NCBI GenBank assembly: GCA_947259865.1
Contig: CAMYNZ010000105.1
Location: 2,947 to 13,321 of the forward strand
Direction: 5' to 3'
DNA: 10,375 nt
Origin: an uncultured Desulfobacterales bacterium
Lineage (GTDB): Bacteria > Desulfobacterota > Desulfobacteria > Desulfobacterales > G020354645
Part shown: positions 1 to 6,636 of the stretch, piece by piece
How positions within the stretch are numbered: position 1 is the stretch's first letter
How the letters are laid out: the number at the start of each line of letters is the position of its first letter
The notes under the pieces: model-generated
Seen by the model: only the letters and a program-made list of their open reading frames with translations
What the model was told of the DNA's origin: nothing
Databases searched by the model: none
Position numbers and translations under genes: made by a program

Positions 1-129
1 TTAAATGCCTTGCATATGAAAGCCTCCGACTTGTGCAAGATCCAGGTAAATGACAATGTTATTTGGGTAACTCCAATCGGAAGATGTGGTCTCTTCGGAG
101 CAGTCGGGACATCGATAACAATTTGTTGA
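1..129 (+). CDS. C-terminal tail of an unrecognised protein (partial)
   Basis: Frame 1 is open from the first base to a TGA at 127-129, giving 42 residues ending in ...RCGLFGAVGTSITIC. The other two forward frames close early. The stop lies only 4 bp before the ATG of the VWA gene, a spacing typical of translationally coupled operon neighbours. I do not recognise the sequence and see no motif. In VWA (Bat-type) clusters the upstream gene is often a DUF58 or another VWA protein, but nothing here shows that. An open run of this length can occur by chance, so the call rests mainly on the operon-like spacing. Confidence 0.35.
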   Translation, partial: LNALHMKASDLCKIQVNDNVIWVTPIGRCGLFGAVGTSITIC

Positions 130-133
130 TAGG

Positions 134-2728
134 ATGCCGCTAGGTATCAACTACATGTTTTTGACTCTAAACAAACCAATATATCTCATCAGTTTGCTCC
201 TGATACCGGTCATCTGGGTTATGCTCCACCGGTCGTTTCCAATTGGTAAATGGTCCCGCAACAAAACAATTGTGGGTGGTCTCCGATCGGTGCTTATTAT
301 CCTGTTGGGCCTGGCCCTCGCCGATCCCCAATTATTGATGCACTCCGATCAGGTCAATCTTTTCTACTGCCTGGATGTCTCAGAGAGTATTCCCGGGAAA
401 CAAAAAAAAGCGGCAGAAGCGTTTATAAAAAAGACGTCTGCCGGAATGAGCGTCGAAGATCAAGCGGGTGTCATCCTGTTTGGGAAGCACCCTTCGATAG
501 AAACATCTTTACAAAAAAAAATGGGTTCTCCGGCAATGAGATCGGATGTCAACCCAAACTTTACCAATATTCATGATGCACTGCAGCTTGCAATTGGAAA
601 ACTCCCCCACAACGGAAATAATAAAATTGTGGTATTTAGCGATGGCAATGAAAATTTACAGCAATCCCTTGACATGGCTTATCTGGCCGGATCACTTGGA
701 ATCGAGATATACCCGGTACCGCTGGCGGGGTGGTTCGGCAAAAATGAAGCCTTTATAAAAGCCCTGGAAAGCCCTTCCCAGGTTCCGTTGGAAACGTCTT
801 TTGAACTGAAATTGGTCGTGTTTAGCGCATCAGACAATCAGGGCGCACTTGTTTTGACGAGAAATGATAACCTTCTGGCGCAGCAGGCGATAAATCTGCA
901 CGCCGGTACAAATGTATTTACCTTTGCCGATAAGTTAACAGCGCCGGGCCTTTATCTGTATAAGGCCGTCGTAAATTTCTCCAATGACACCTTTTTTCAA
1001 AACAATGAAGGACTTTCATTTACCCGGGGCTCCCACAAATCCCGTGTACTGTATTTAACTGATAAAAGCCGGGGCTCAAAGTATTTGACCGAAGCGCTGA
1101 AAGTGCAGGGATTAGATCTTGATATTAGACCTGTCAAAGACATTCAAGGCGCCGCGCATGGTTTATTTGATTTTAATGCCATCATCCTGGACAATGTCTC
1201 CGGACGGACCATCTCTTTTCCCGCAATGGAACAAATTGAAAAATATGTGAGAGATATGGGCGGCGGCCTGATCATGATTGGCGGAGATAAAAGCTTTGGC
1301 GCCGGCTATTATAAAAAAACGCCGATAGAAAAAGCACTCCCGGTATTTATGGATGCGCCAACTGAGATGAGGTTCTCCGAGTTATGTCTAATCTTTGTGG
1401 TTGATAAATCATCCAGCATGACCGCCGGTTACGGGGGTAAAAACAAACTTGAAATGGCAAAAATTGCCGCTTTTTCTGCCGTCGAAATGTTAAACCCCCT
1501 GGATCGTCTGGGCATTGTGGCATTTGATACCGAATTTGAATGGATTGTTCCCCTCACCACGGCCAATCAAAGACAGAAAATAGCCGACCAGTTGTCCCGG
1601 TTGCGAGGTGAAGGCGGCACCGATCTTTACCCCGCTTTAAAAGATGTTCATAACGTTCTAAATCAGATTAGCGCCAAAAGAAAACATGTTATCGTCCTGT
1701 CTGACGGGGAAACCGAATCAGCCGATTTTAAATCGCTGGCCGAGTCAATGAGCGCAGCCGGAAGTTCGATATCAACCGTGGCAATCGGGAAAGGTGCCCA
1801 TGTCGTATTAATGAAGTCTATCGCCGATTGGGGTAAAGGCAGAACTTACTATACGGATGATCCCGATCAGATCCCGAAAATTTTTACCGGGGAAACCCAA
1901 ATAATCACCCGCAAGATCATTACCGAAAAAAAGATGCAGGCCCATATAAAATTGCAGAACGAAATCATGCAGGGGATAAATGATCAGGTGTTGCCACCTG
2001 TTTACGGTCAGGTTGTAACCTACCCCAAACCGGGTGCAAACGTATTGATTGAAACCGGGCAAGCGCCGTTGTTGGCCGCCTGGCAATACGGTTTGGGCCG
2101 CAGCGTTGCATTTACCTCCGATCTTTCGAATCGCTGGGGAAAAGACTGGGTTTTGTGGGAACATTATGCCAGGTTCACATCTCAAATGGTAAAATGGGCC
2201 CAGCGCAAAGAATCCCGGGAAAGCTTTTTGGCCACCATTGATCGCAAGGGTGAGGTGGGGACATTCAGGGTTGATATCACCACGGATAGTAATCGCTTTG
2301 TGAATAATCTGGATCTCAGTATCAACATTCTGCTGCCGTCCGGACAAAATCAAACCGTGGAGCTGGACCAGACAGCACCGGGCAGATATGAATACACATT
2401 TCCGGCAGAAGAAATCGGTGCTTACTTTTTTAGTGTTTTTGGTCATGAAAGCCCATCACTCAGCACGCCGCGGGCATTTGGTTTTGGCATACCCCATACC
2501 GCGGAATTCGAGAACGTTGGAATGAATGAACAATTATTGGAGGATCTGGCCGCAGCGACCAATGGCAGGGTGCTCTCCATTGACAACCCCCCCGGGGATC
2601 TTTTTAAGGCGTCGGCTGAATCAAAAAAATCCGGAATCCCCCTTTGGCCTTATTTTGTTGGGGCCTTTTTGCTATTTCTTATGATTGATGTGGCTGTCAG
2701 AAAACTGTTAAATCTGGGTGGATTTTGA
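134..2728 (+). CDS. Membrane-anchored protein with two von Willebrand A domains (BatA-like / glutamine-amidotransferase-like family)
   Basis: Large VWA protein of 864 residues. Hydrophobic segments at about 15-31 and 47-64 anchor the N terminus. A first VWA domain (about 75-200) carries the metal-ion (MIDAS) signature DVSES (81-85), a candidate Thr at 144 and an SDG at 169-171. A middle part (about 300-408, with MGGGLIMIGGDKSFGAGY) resembles the class I glutamine-amidotransferase-like fold seen in this family but shows no obvious catalytic Cys. A second VWA domain follows (about 417-590), with DKSSS (424-428), GGTD (494-497) and SDGE (523-526). A beta-rich part (620-790) and a C-terminal membrane helix (about 836-856) end the protein. 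Both MIDAS sites look intact, so metal-dependent ligand binding is likely. Related proteins are linked to envelope assembly or MoxR-type chaperone clusters, but no MoxR is visible here. The start is ambiguous: ATG 155 (residue 8, MFLTLNKP) also fits and neither has a strong ribosome binding site. Confidence 0.85.
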   Translation: MPLGINYMFLTLNKPIYLISLLLIPVIWVMLHRSFPIGKWSRNKTIVGGLRSVLIILLGLALADPQLLMHSDQVNLFYCLDVSESIPGKQKKAAEAFIKKTSAGMSVEDQAGVILFGKHPSIETSLQKKMGSPAMRSDVNPNFTNIHDALQLAIGKLPHNGNNKIVVFSDGNENLQQSLDMAYLAGSLGIEIYPVPLAGWFGKNEAFIKALESPSQVPLETSFELKLVVFSASDNQGALVLTRNDNLLAQQAINLHAGTNVFTFADKLTAPGLYLYKAVVNFSNDTFFQNNEGLSFTRGSHKSRVLYLTDKSRGSKYLTEALKVQGLDLDIRPVKDIQGAAHGLFDFNAIILDNVSGRTISFPAMEQIEKYVRDMGGGLIMIGGDKSFGAGYYKKTPIEKALPVFMDAPTEMRFSELCLIFVVDKSSSMTAGYGGKNKLEMAKIAAFSAVEMLNPLDRLGIVAFDTEFEWIVPLTTANQRQKIADQLSRLRGEGGTDLYPALKDVHNVLNQISAKRKHVIVLSDGETESADFKSLAESMSAAGSSISTVAIGKGAHVVLMKSIADWGKGRTYYTDDPDQIPKIFTGETQIITRKIITEKKMQAHIKLQNEIMQGINDQVLPPVYGQVVTYPKPGANVLIETGQAPLLAAWQYGLGRSVAFTSDLSNRWGKDWVLWEHYARFTSQMVKWAQRKESRESFLATIDRKGEVGTFRVDITTDSNRFVNNLDLSINILLPSGQNQTVELDQTAPGRYEYTFPAEEIGAYFFSVFGHESPSLSTPRAFGFGIPHTAEFENVGMNEQLLEDLAAATNGRVLSIDNPPGDLFKASAESKKSGIPLWPYFVGAFLLFLMIDVAVRKLLNLGGF

Positions 2729-2754
2729 AGAAACCGGCGGTAACAAAAATGATG

Positions 2755-2885
2755 TGATCCTTCCCTACCTTCGGTATCCTCGCCGGAAGTCGCAGGATAA
2801 CCTGCAGCCAAGGCGGTCAACTGCGGATGGTTAAGGCGGGTGTTTCGACTCTTTTCGCCACCGCCGGGTGTAACCACCCGCTTAT
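2755..2885. repeat. GC-rich multi-hairpin stretch, probably a dispersed intergenic repeat
   Basis: This stretch just after the VWA gene is visibly richer in GC than the DNA around it and is dense in short inverted repeats. CTTCGG...CCGGAAG lies at about 2769-2788 with one bulge. GCAGG-ataa-CCTGC is at 2792-2805. GGCGGT (2812-2817) pairs with ACCGCC (2860-2865). CGGGTG-taac-CACCCG is at 2865-2880. TAAGGCGGGTG (about 2832-2842) can also pair imperfectly with CCACCCGCTTA (about 2874-2884). No T-tract follows, so it is not a standard terminator. A minus-strand frame runs open through it, but its composition looks like a translated repeat. Repeat status is inference from structure; no second copy occurs in the window. 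Confidence 0.45.
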
Positions 2886-2932
2886 GCTTACTTGAGAGAA
2901 TAAGACCCTGAAACATACGAATCAGAATGTGG

Positions 2933-2961
2933 TTGACAATTGCTCAGATTGATTCTACCTC
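2933..2961 (+). promoter_or_regulatory. Candidate sigma70-type promoter
   Basis: A perfect -35 hexamer TTGACA is at 2933-2938. At 17 bp spacing the -10 position (2956-2961) reads TACCTC, a poor match to TATAAT. Transcription would begin near 2968, about 25 bp before the structured element at 2992. The call depends on the -35 box and its position; the -10 is weak. Confidence 0.3.
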
Positions 2962-2967
2962 TAAGAT

Positions 2968-3122
2968 ATCCCGATCGATTTACCCATAAAATTTGCGTCC
3001 GTTTCTAAACGATGCTGATTGATCAGATCCAGACCACCAGACCCTGTCGCCAGATTGACATCCCTGCCGCTACGGCCGTTTAATTCAAAGGACGCAAAAA
3101 GGTTGAAACCTTTAATTTTTTT
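2968..3122 (+). ncRNA. Candidate small structured RNA with its own terminator
   Basis: Nested complementary segments define a closed structure. TTTGCGTCC (2992-3000) pairs with GGACGCAAA (3090-3098). TTT (3002-3004) pairs with AAA (3087-3089) after one bulged base. TAAACG (3006-3011) pairs with CGTTTA (3077-3082). Inside are a small stem CTGAT/ATCAG (3015-3026), a stem GCCG-cta-CGGC (3066-3076) and three CCAGA boxes (3029, 3037, 3050). The outer helix is followed at once by a terminator-like hairpin and seven T. A TTGACA box lies about 30 bp upstream of the likely start. Closing helix plus terminator plus promoter box is the layout of a free-standing small RNA of about 155 nt. I cannot match it to a known class. 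A minus-strand open frame covers the same bases, so antisense coding is the main alternative. Confidence 0.35.
3098..3122 (+). terminator. Rho-independent terminator-like hairpin
   Basis: AAAGGT (3098-3103), loop TGAA, ACCTTT (3108-3113), then AA and seven T (3116-3122). The stem is short with only two G-C pairs, so efficiency is doubtful. On the minus strand the same stem is followed by a short T run, so it could act both ways. It would end the candidate RNA just upstream and insulate the transporter leader. Confidence 0.45.
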
Positions 3123-3239
3123 CAATCCGAAAAACCATTAACCCTCTTTTTGATCATACTGTTTTCTGCAATTTATACCGCTTTCCATAATAATGTTCCG
3201 GATGGTATAAGTGGTTGTAGAAAAATCGTTTGAATAACG

Positions 3240-3330
3240 GAACGTTTTTTGACAATCACCATAAAATTCGACGGCGGTGATATCCGCAGAAAAAAAGCAA
3301 CGTTCTTGAAGCCGTTTAATAGGAACGGCT
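3240..3330 (+). promoter_or_regulatory. Structured leader upstream of the SLC6-type transporter
   Basis: Several perfect short inverted repeats are stacked before the transporter. GAACGTT (3240-3246) pairs with AACGTTC (3299-3305). Inside it ATCACC (3255-3260) pairs with GGTGAT (3276-3281), which competes with a GCGG/CCGC stem around 3274-3287. A separate hairpin AGCCGTT-7 nt-AACGGCT is at 3310-3330. The region ends 66 bp before the start codon. This could be a regulatory 5' leader, but I recognise no riboswitch class and see no clear promoter (a TTGACA at 3249-3254 lacks a -10). Helices this short can occur by chance. Confidence 0.25.
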
Positions 3331-3396
3331 GGTCTCAATTAAACCATAGCCTTAAATTTAATAGAAGATTTTTTCAAATTAAAAGAGGAGGAAAAA

Positions 3397-4755
3397 ATGG
3401 AGACCCAGGATGTGACCCAAAGAGATTCTTTTACCGGCAGGATAGGAATTATTGCAGCGGTTGCAGGATCGGCCGTGGGGCTCGGTAATATATGGAAATT
3501 TCCATATATTACCGGTGTGTTTGGCGGAGGCGCTTTCGTTCTCGTTTATTTAATATGTATTGCCATTATCGGTTTGCCGGTTATGCTTTCCGAATTCACA
3601 ATCGGTCGCCAGGCCCAAAAAAACGCAGTGGGTTCATTTAAAAAGCTGGCGCCCGGCACACCCTGGTTTTTTACCGGAGTAATGGGATTAGTAGCGGCAT
3701 TTATGATTCTTGCCTTTTATGGGGTGGTGGCCGGCTGGACCCTGGAATACCTTTTTAAATCCCTTCTTAATTCGTTTGCAGGGAAAAATCCCGCTGAATT
3801 GGAAGGGATGTTCGGGGGATTTATCAGCCAGGTTGCCAAACCCATATTCTGGCAATTTATTTTTATGGGTTTAACCTGCTGGATTGTATTGGCCGGCATT
3901 AAGGGTGGTATTGAAAAAGCCTCTAAACTTTTAATGCCTGTTTTATTGGTTATCATTCTTGTACTTGACATTCGTGCGATCACACTTCCGGGAGCCGGGG
4001 CTGGTTTATCATTTTTGTTTACGCCTGATTTTACCAAATTGAGTGCTGAAGGGGTGTTAAGCGCGTTGGGACACGCCTTTTTTTCGCTAAGTTTAGGTAT
4101 GGGCACTTTAATCACCTACAGTTCCTATATGGGTAAGCAGGAGAATCTTGCTTCAACCGCAGTCCAATGTACAATTGCAGACACAGGAATTGCGCTGTTA
4201 GCCGGCATTGCTATTTTCCCGGCGGTATTCGCATTTGGCATTGAACCGGGAGCGGGCCCCGGATTAGTGTTTATAACCCTGCCCAATGTATTCCAGCAAA
4301 TGCCCGGTGGATATATCTTTTCTCTCATGTTTTTCTTATTGTTGGCCGTTGCAGCGCTGACCTCATCGATCTCCATCCTTGAAGTCGTTGTGGCTTATTT
4401 TTCTGAAGAACTTAAGCTTGGCAGGCGTAAGGCTACCATTATGTCAACGATTGCCATCACCATTGTGGGAATACCCTGTTCACTGTCAATGGGGGCTATG
4501 TCAAAGGTACAGTTTTTAGGAAAGACGTTCTTTGATTGGTTAGACTATATCGCCTCAAACATCCTGCTTCCGATCGGTGGATTATTAATTGTGGCTTTCA
4601 TCGGCTGGTATCTCGGTCGCGACAAAACAAAGGCTGAAGTTACCAATGCGGGTCAATTGGAAGCCGGTTATTTATCGCTGTTCCTATTTTTAGCCAAGTT
4701 TGTTGCACCTGTAGTCATAGCAATCGTATTCTTACACGGGCTTGGACTATTCTAA
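3397..4755 (+). CDS. Sodium-dependent transporter, SLC6/NSS (SNF) family
   Basis: Inner-membrane Na+-coupled symporter of 452 residues, predicted to import an amino acid or similar small amine. The family signature is in TM1, GSAVGLGNIWKFPY (24-37), which forms the unwound Na+/substrate site of LeuT-type carriers. It is followed by GGGAF (43-47). TM6 contains FFSLSLGMGTLITYSSY (228-244), and TM8 contains ALTSSIS (320-326), the Na2-site Thr/Ser pair. About 11 membrane helices can be counted (near 15-38, 44-66, 88-118, 150-168, 174-194, 218-242, 257-281, 304-334, 344-364, 380-406, 425-451), the usual number for bacterial members such as MhsT. A strong ribosome binding site (AGAGGAGG, about 3383-3390) sits just before the ATG. 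The solute-binding protein gene follows 61 bp downstream. Substrate cannot be read from the sequence. Confidence 0.93.
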   Translation: METQDVTQRDSFTGRIGIIAAVAGSAVGLGNIWKFPYITGVFGGGAFVLVYLICIAIIGLPVMLSEFTIGRQAQKNAVGSFKKLAPGTPWFFTGVMGLVAAFMILAFYGVVAGWTLEYLFKSLLNSFAGKNPAELEGMFGGFISQVAKPIFWQFIFMGLTCWIVLAGIKGGIEKASKLLMPVLLVIILVLDIRAITLPGAGAGLSFLFTPDFTKLSAEGVLSALGHAFFSLSLGMGTLITYSSYMGKQENLASTAVQCTIADTGIALLAGIAIFPAVFAFGIEPGAGPGLVFITLPNVFQQMPGGYIFSLMFFLLLAVAALTSSISILEVVVAYFSEELKLGRRKATIMSTIAITIVGIPCSLSMGAMSKVQFLGKTFFDWLDYIASNILLPIGGLLIVAFIGWYLGRDKTKAEVTNAGQLEAGYLSLFLFLAKFVAPVVIAIVFLHGLGLF

Positions 4756-4816
4756 TCATAGGTATAAATTTTGCCTGAAACAGAAAAGTTTAGGTTAAAA
4801 TAAGGGGGAGGTAACA

Positions 4817-5602
4817 ATGTATACCAGAAAAAAGCTTATCGTATCTGTAATTATATTTCTTATGTGTATTTTTTCGGGTGGACCGGTATTGGGGCAATCG
4901 ATTCAGATCGTCACCGAAGAATATCCGCCCTATAATTACTCGGAAGACGGCAAAGTTTTAGGATTCTGTACGGATGTTGTTAAGGAAGTTTTAAAACGGG
5001 CGGGCTTGGATTATTCGATTAATTCTTACCCGTGGTCTAAATCTTATAAAATGGCCCAGTCACAACCCAATGTGCTAATTTATTCGATCGGACGAAATGT
5101 CGCCCGGGAACCATTGTTCAAATGGGTAGATATTATCGCCCGAACGGAAGTTTATTTTTATCGAGTGAAAAGTCGAAGAGATATTAAAATCAAAACATTT
5201 GATGATGTCAAAAAGTACAAAATAGGTGCGGTCCGTGATGATTTTCGGGCCCAATGGCTTATGAAACAGGGGATTAAAGATCAGTTAGCTTTGGTCCCGG
5301 ATGACAGGCAAAATATGCGCAACCTGTTTGATCGTAAAATTGACATTTTTCCGATTGGTGAATTTGTTGCCTACCGTATTGCCCATCAAGAGGGACGCGC
5401 TTTCAATGATCTGGAAAAGACCCTGTATGTAAAGGATATGTCTGCTGATCTTTATATGGCATTTAGTAATCAGACGCCGGATGTGGTCGTAGAAAAATGT
5501 AAAAAAGCACTATTTGAAATCCGAAAGGACGGAACATACGAAAAAATTAAATCGAAATATGCTATTTTTTATTTACCTATATTCCAGTTCAGAAGTTACT
5601 AG
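4817..5602 (+). CDS. Periplasmic solute-binding protein, family 3 (amino-acid type)
   Basis: Exported protein of 261 residues. A basic start (MYTRKK) and hydrophobic core (8-20) form a signal peptide with likely cleavage near VLG|QS (26/27). The Cys at 17 is not in a lipobox, so a soluble periplasmic form is likelier than a lipoprotein. The mature start IQIVTEEYPPYNY (29-41) and GFCTDVVKEVLKRAG (49-63) are the classic first strand and helix of family 3 binding proteins. The length matches single-domain members. The ribosome binding site is strong (AAGGGGGAGG, about 4802-4811). The gene follows the SLC6-type transporter at 61 bp, and no ABC permease or ATPase is in the window. It may therefore serve that transporter, be a sensor component or be an orphan receptor. 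The ligand is unknown. The C terminus (IFYLPIFQFRSY) is unusually aromatic. Confidence 0.85.
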   Translation: MYTRKKLIVSVIIFLMCIFSGGPVLGQSIQIVTEEYPPYNYSEDGKVLGFCTDVVKEVLKRAGLDYSINSYPWSKSYKMAQSQPNVLIYSIGRNVAREPLFKWVDIIARTEVYFYRVKSRRDIKIKTFDDVKKYKIGAVRDDFRAQWLMKQGIKDQLALVPDDRQNMRNLFDRKIDIFPIGEFVAYRIAHQEGRAFNDLEKTLYVKDMSADLYMAFSNQTPDVVVEKCKKALFEIRKDGTYEKIKSKYAIFYLPIFQFRSY

Positions 5603-5616
5603 AACCTCAATTGAGC

Positions 5617-5741
5617 GTAAACAAATTGAAGAAGATAGGTAAAGGTAAGTATTACAACCGAAAAAGTCGATTCAAATCAATTTCCGATCAAACGCATATG
5701 GGTGAATTATAAAATATGAAAATAATCTTCAATTTGTTTAC
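5617..5741. repeat. Perfect 16-bp inverted repeat bounding a 125-bp fold-back segment
   Basis: GTAAACAAATTGAAGA at 5617-5632 is repeated exactly, inverted, as TCTTCAATTTGTTTAC at 5726-5741, with a 93-bp AT-rich interior. It begins 14 bp after the stop of the binding-protein gene, right after a 10-bp palindrome CTCAATTGAG (5606-5615). No T-tract follows the right arm, so it is not a simple terminator. Possible roles are a small non-autonomous mobile element, a processing stem at the end of the transporter mRNA, or a paired protein-binding site. No target duplication is evident. Confidence 0.55.
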
Positions 5742-5779
5742 CCGATGGGGAAGCCGATGATACGCCATCTCTTTTGTTA

Positions 5780-5820
5780 TCAAGGGCTCGCAGTAGCTCC
5801 AACTACGGCTTCGCCCTTGA
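5780..5820. repeat. Hairpin, probably part of a longer dispersed repeat
   Basis: TCAAGGGC (5780-5787) is perfectly complementary to GCCCTTGA (5813-5820). Inside, GTAG (5793-5796) pairs with CTAC (5803-5806) around the loop CTCCAA, giving a nearly continuous stem of about 41 nt. The surrounding bases (about 5755-5860) are more GC-rich than the AT-rich flanks, with no coding signature or T-tract. The look is that of a REP-like intergenic repeat, but no second copy is present here, so that is inference. Confidence 0.4.
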
Positions 5821-5937
5821 CGCCGCGGATCTGGCACATCCTCGACTTTCGCTCATTTAAGGTAGAAGCAACATTAAAAATTTCTAAAGTTCATTGCTGA
5901 TGAAGGCGAAAATTGCAGGTATTGAATAAATGCATGT

Positions 5938-5944
5938 GGGGAGG
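5938..5944 (+). promoter_or_regulatory. Ribosome binding site deciding the kinase start
   Basis: GGGGAGG ends 6 bp before the ATG at 5951. An in-frame ATG at 5930 lies upstream of this site and has no comparable one, so 5951 is the better start. Confidence 0.7.
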
Positions 5945-5950
5945 CTGTTT

Positions 5951-6565
5951 ATGAAATACCAATTAGAGGACCTCGCAGAGATAGCATTAAAACTTGTCGA
6001 CCTTGGCATGGGGATTGAAAAGAATCTGATACTCATAACCGCGCTACCGGGTGTCGGCAAAACGACCCTTGCCAGGGAATTTGCCAGACAAACGAAGGGT
6101 ACTCATTTTGACATTGACGATATAAAAAGAGTGGTCGTTCCGGAAGAGATGGTGACGGAAGGCATAGACCCTCCCGAGTACCGTTACAAATATTATGCCG
6201 GTGCCATACGTAAGCTACCGGATCTCTTTGCCCAAAGCGCTGTTAAAATTGTGATCATGGATGAGACCTTTCATTTGAAGGCCTTTCGCTACATGTGGGA
6301 TGACGCGGCCAAGGAATTAAATATCAGACTCCATTGGGTGCGGGCCGTCTGCGATGAGGTAATCGTCAAAAAGCGGCTCAGCATTGGAAAAGATCGGGAA
6401 AAACACATCCTGGCCGGTGGGGGTCATCAAATGTATTTACTTTTTAAAAAGGAGTATGAGCCAATTAAAGAATCCCACGAAATTGTTGACACGGGCAAGG
6501 ACATCGTGCCCCAGGTCCAAAGGATTATTAGCGAACGTTCCATAGGAAAAAAAACAATTCCATAA
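5951..6565 (+). CDS. Small P-loop kinase-like ATPase (AAA_33 / APS-kinase-like group)
   Basis: A 204-residue soluble protein from the preferred start (211 from ATG 5930). The Walker A motif ALPGVGKTT is at 31-39, followed by HFDIDDIKR (52-60), an acidic stretch in the position where kinases of this group bind substrate or Mg2+. A Walker B-like strand KIVIMDETFH is at 99-108. A later basic stretch (KKRLSIGKDREKH, 140-152) fits the lid of a nucleoside-kinase fold. The C-terminal helix is typical of zeta-toxin, gluconate-kinase and APS-kinase relatives. It probably phosphorylates a small molecule, but the substrate cannot be inferred. The universal stress protein gene starts 71 bp downstream, and such kinase-like proteins have been noted near UspA genes, so a shared stress role is possible. 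No antitoxin-like partner is visible, which argues against a toxin. Confidence 0.75.
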   Translation: MKYQLEDLAEIALKLVDLGMGIEKNLILITALPGVGKTTLAREFARQTKGTHFDIDDIKRVVVPEEMVTEGIDPPEYRYKYYAGAIRKLPDLFAQSAVKIVIMDETFHLKAFRYMWDDAAKELNIRLHWVRAVCDEVIVKKRLSIGKDREKHILAGGGHQMYLLFKKEYEPIKESHEIVDTGKDIVPQVQRIISERSIGKKTIP

Positions 6566-6636
6566 TGCTGTTGATAAAGAAAACGGATGGGTTTCAATCC
6601 TTAATAACATATTTATAAAAAGAAGGGGGTAATGCC

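Noticed and set aside
1808..2446. 212-residue minus-strand open frame
   Set aside because: It is antisense to the second VWA domain and following part of the VWA protein, with no recognisable domain.
2650..2916. 88-residue minus-strand open frame
   Set aside because: It overlaps the end of the VWA gene and is a translation of the GC-rich hairpin stretch; no start signal or domain is visible.
3029..3056. Three CCAGA boxes as a possible CRISPR or tandem repeat
   Set aside because: The units are only 5-7 bp with unequal spacing, far too short for CRISPR repeats; they are noted only as part of the candidate RNA.
4774..4794. Weak hairpin CCTGAAAC/GTTTAGG between the transporter and binding-protein genes
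   Set aside because: The stem is bulged and AT-rich, and no T-tract follows, so it is not supported as a terminator; the two genes are more likely co-transcribed.
5832..5852. TGGCAC followed by TTTCGC, resembling a sigma54 promoter
   Set aside because: The GG and GC elements are about 18 bp apart instead of the required 12-bp register, so sigma54 recognition is not expected.
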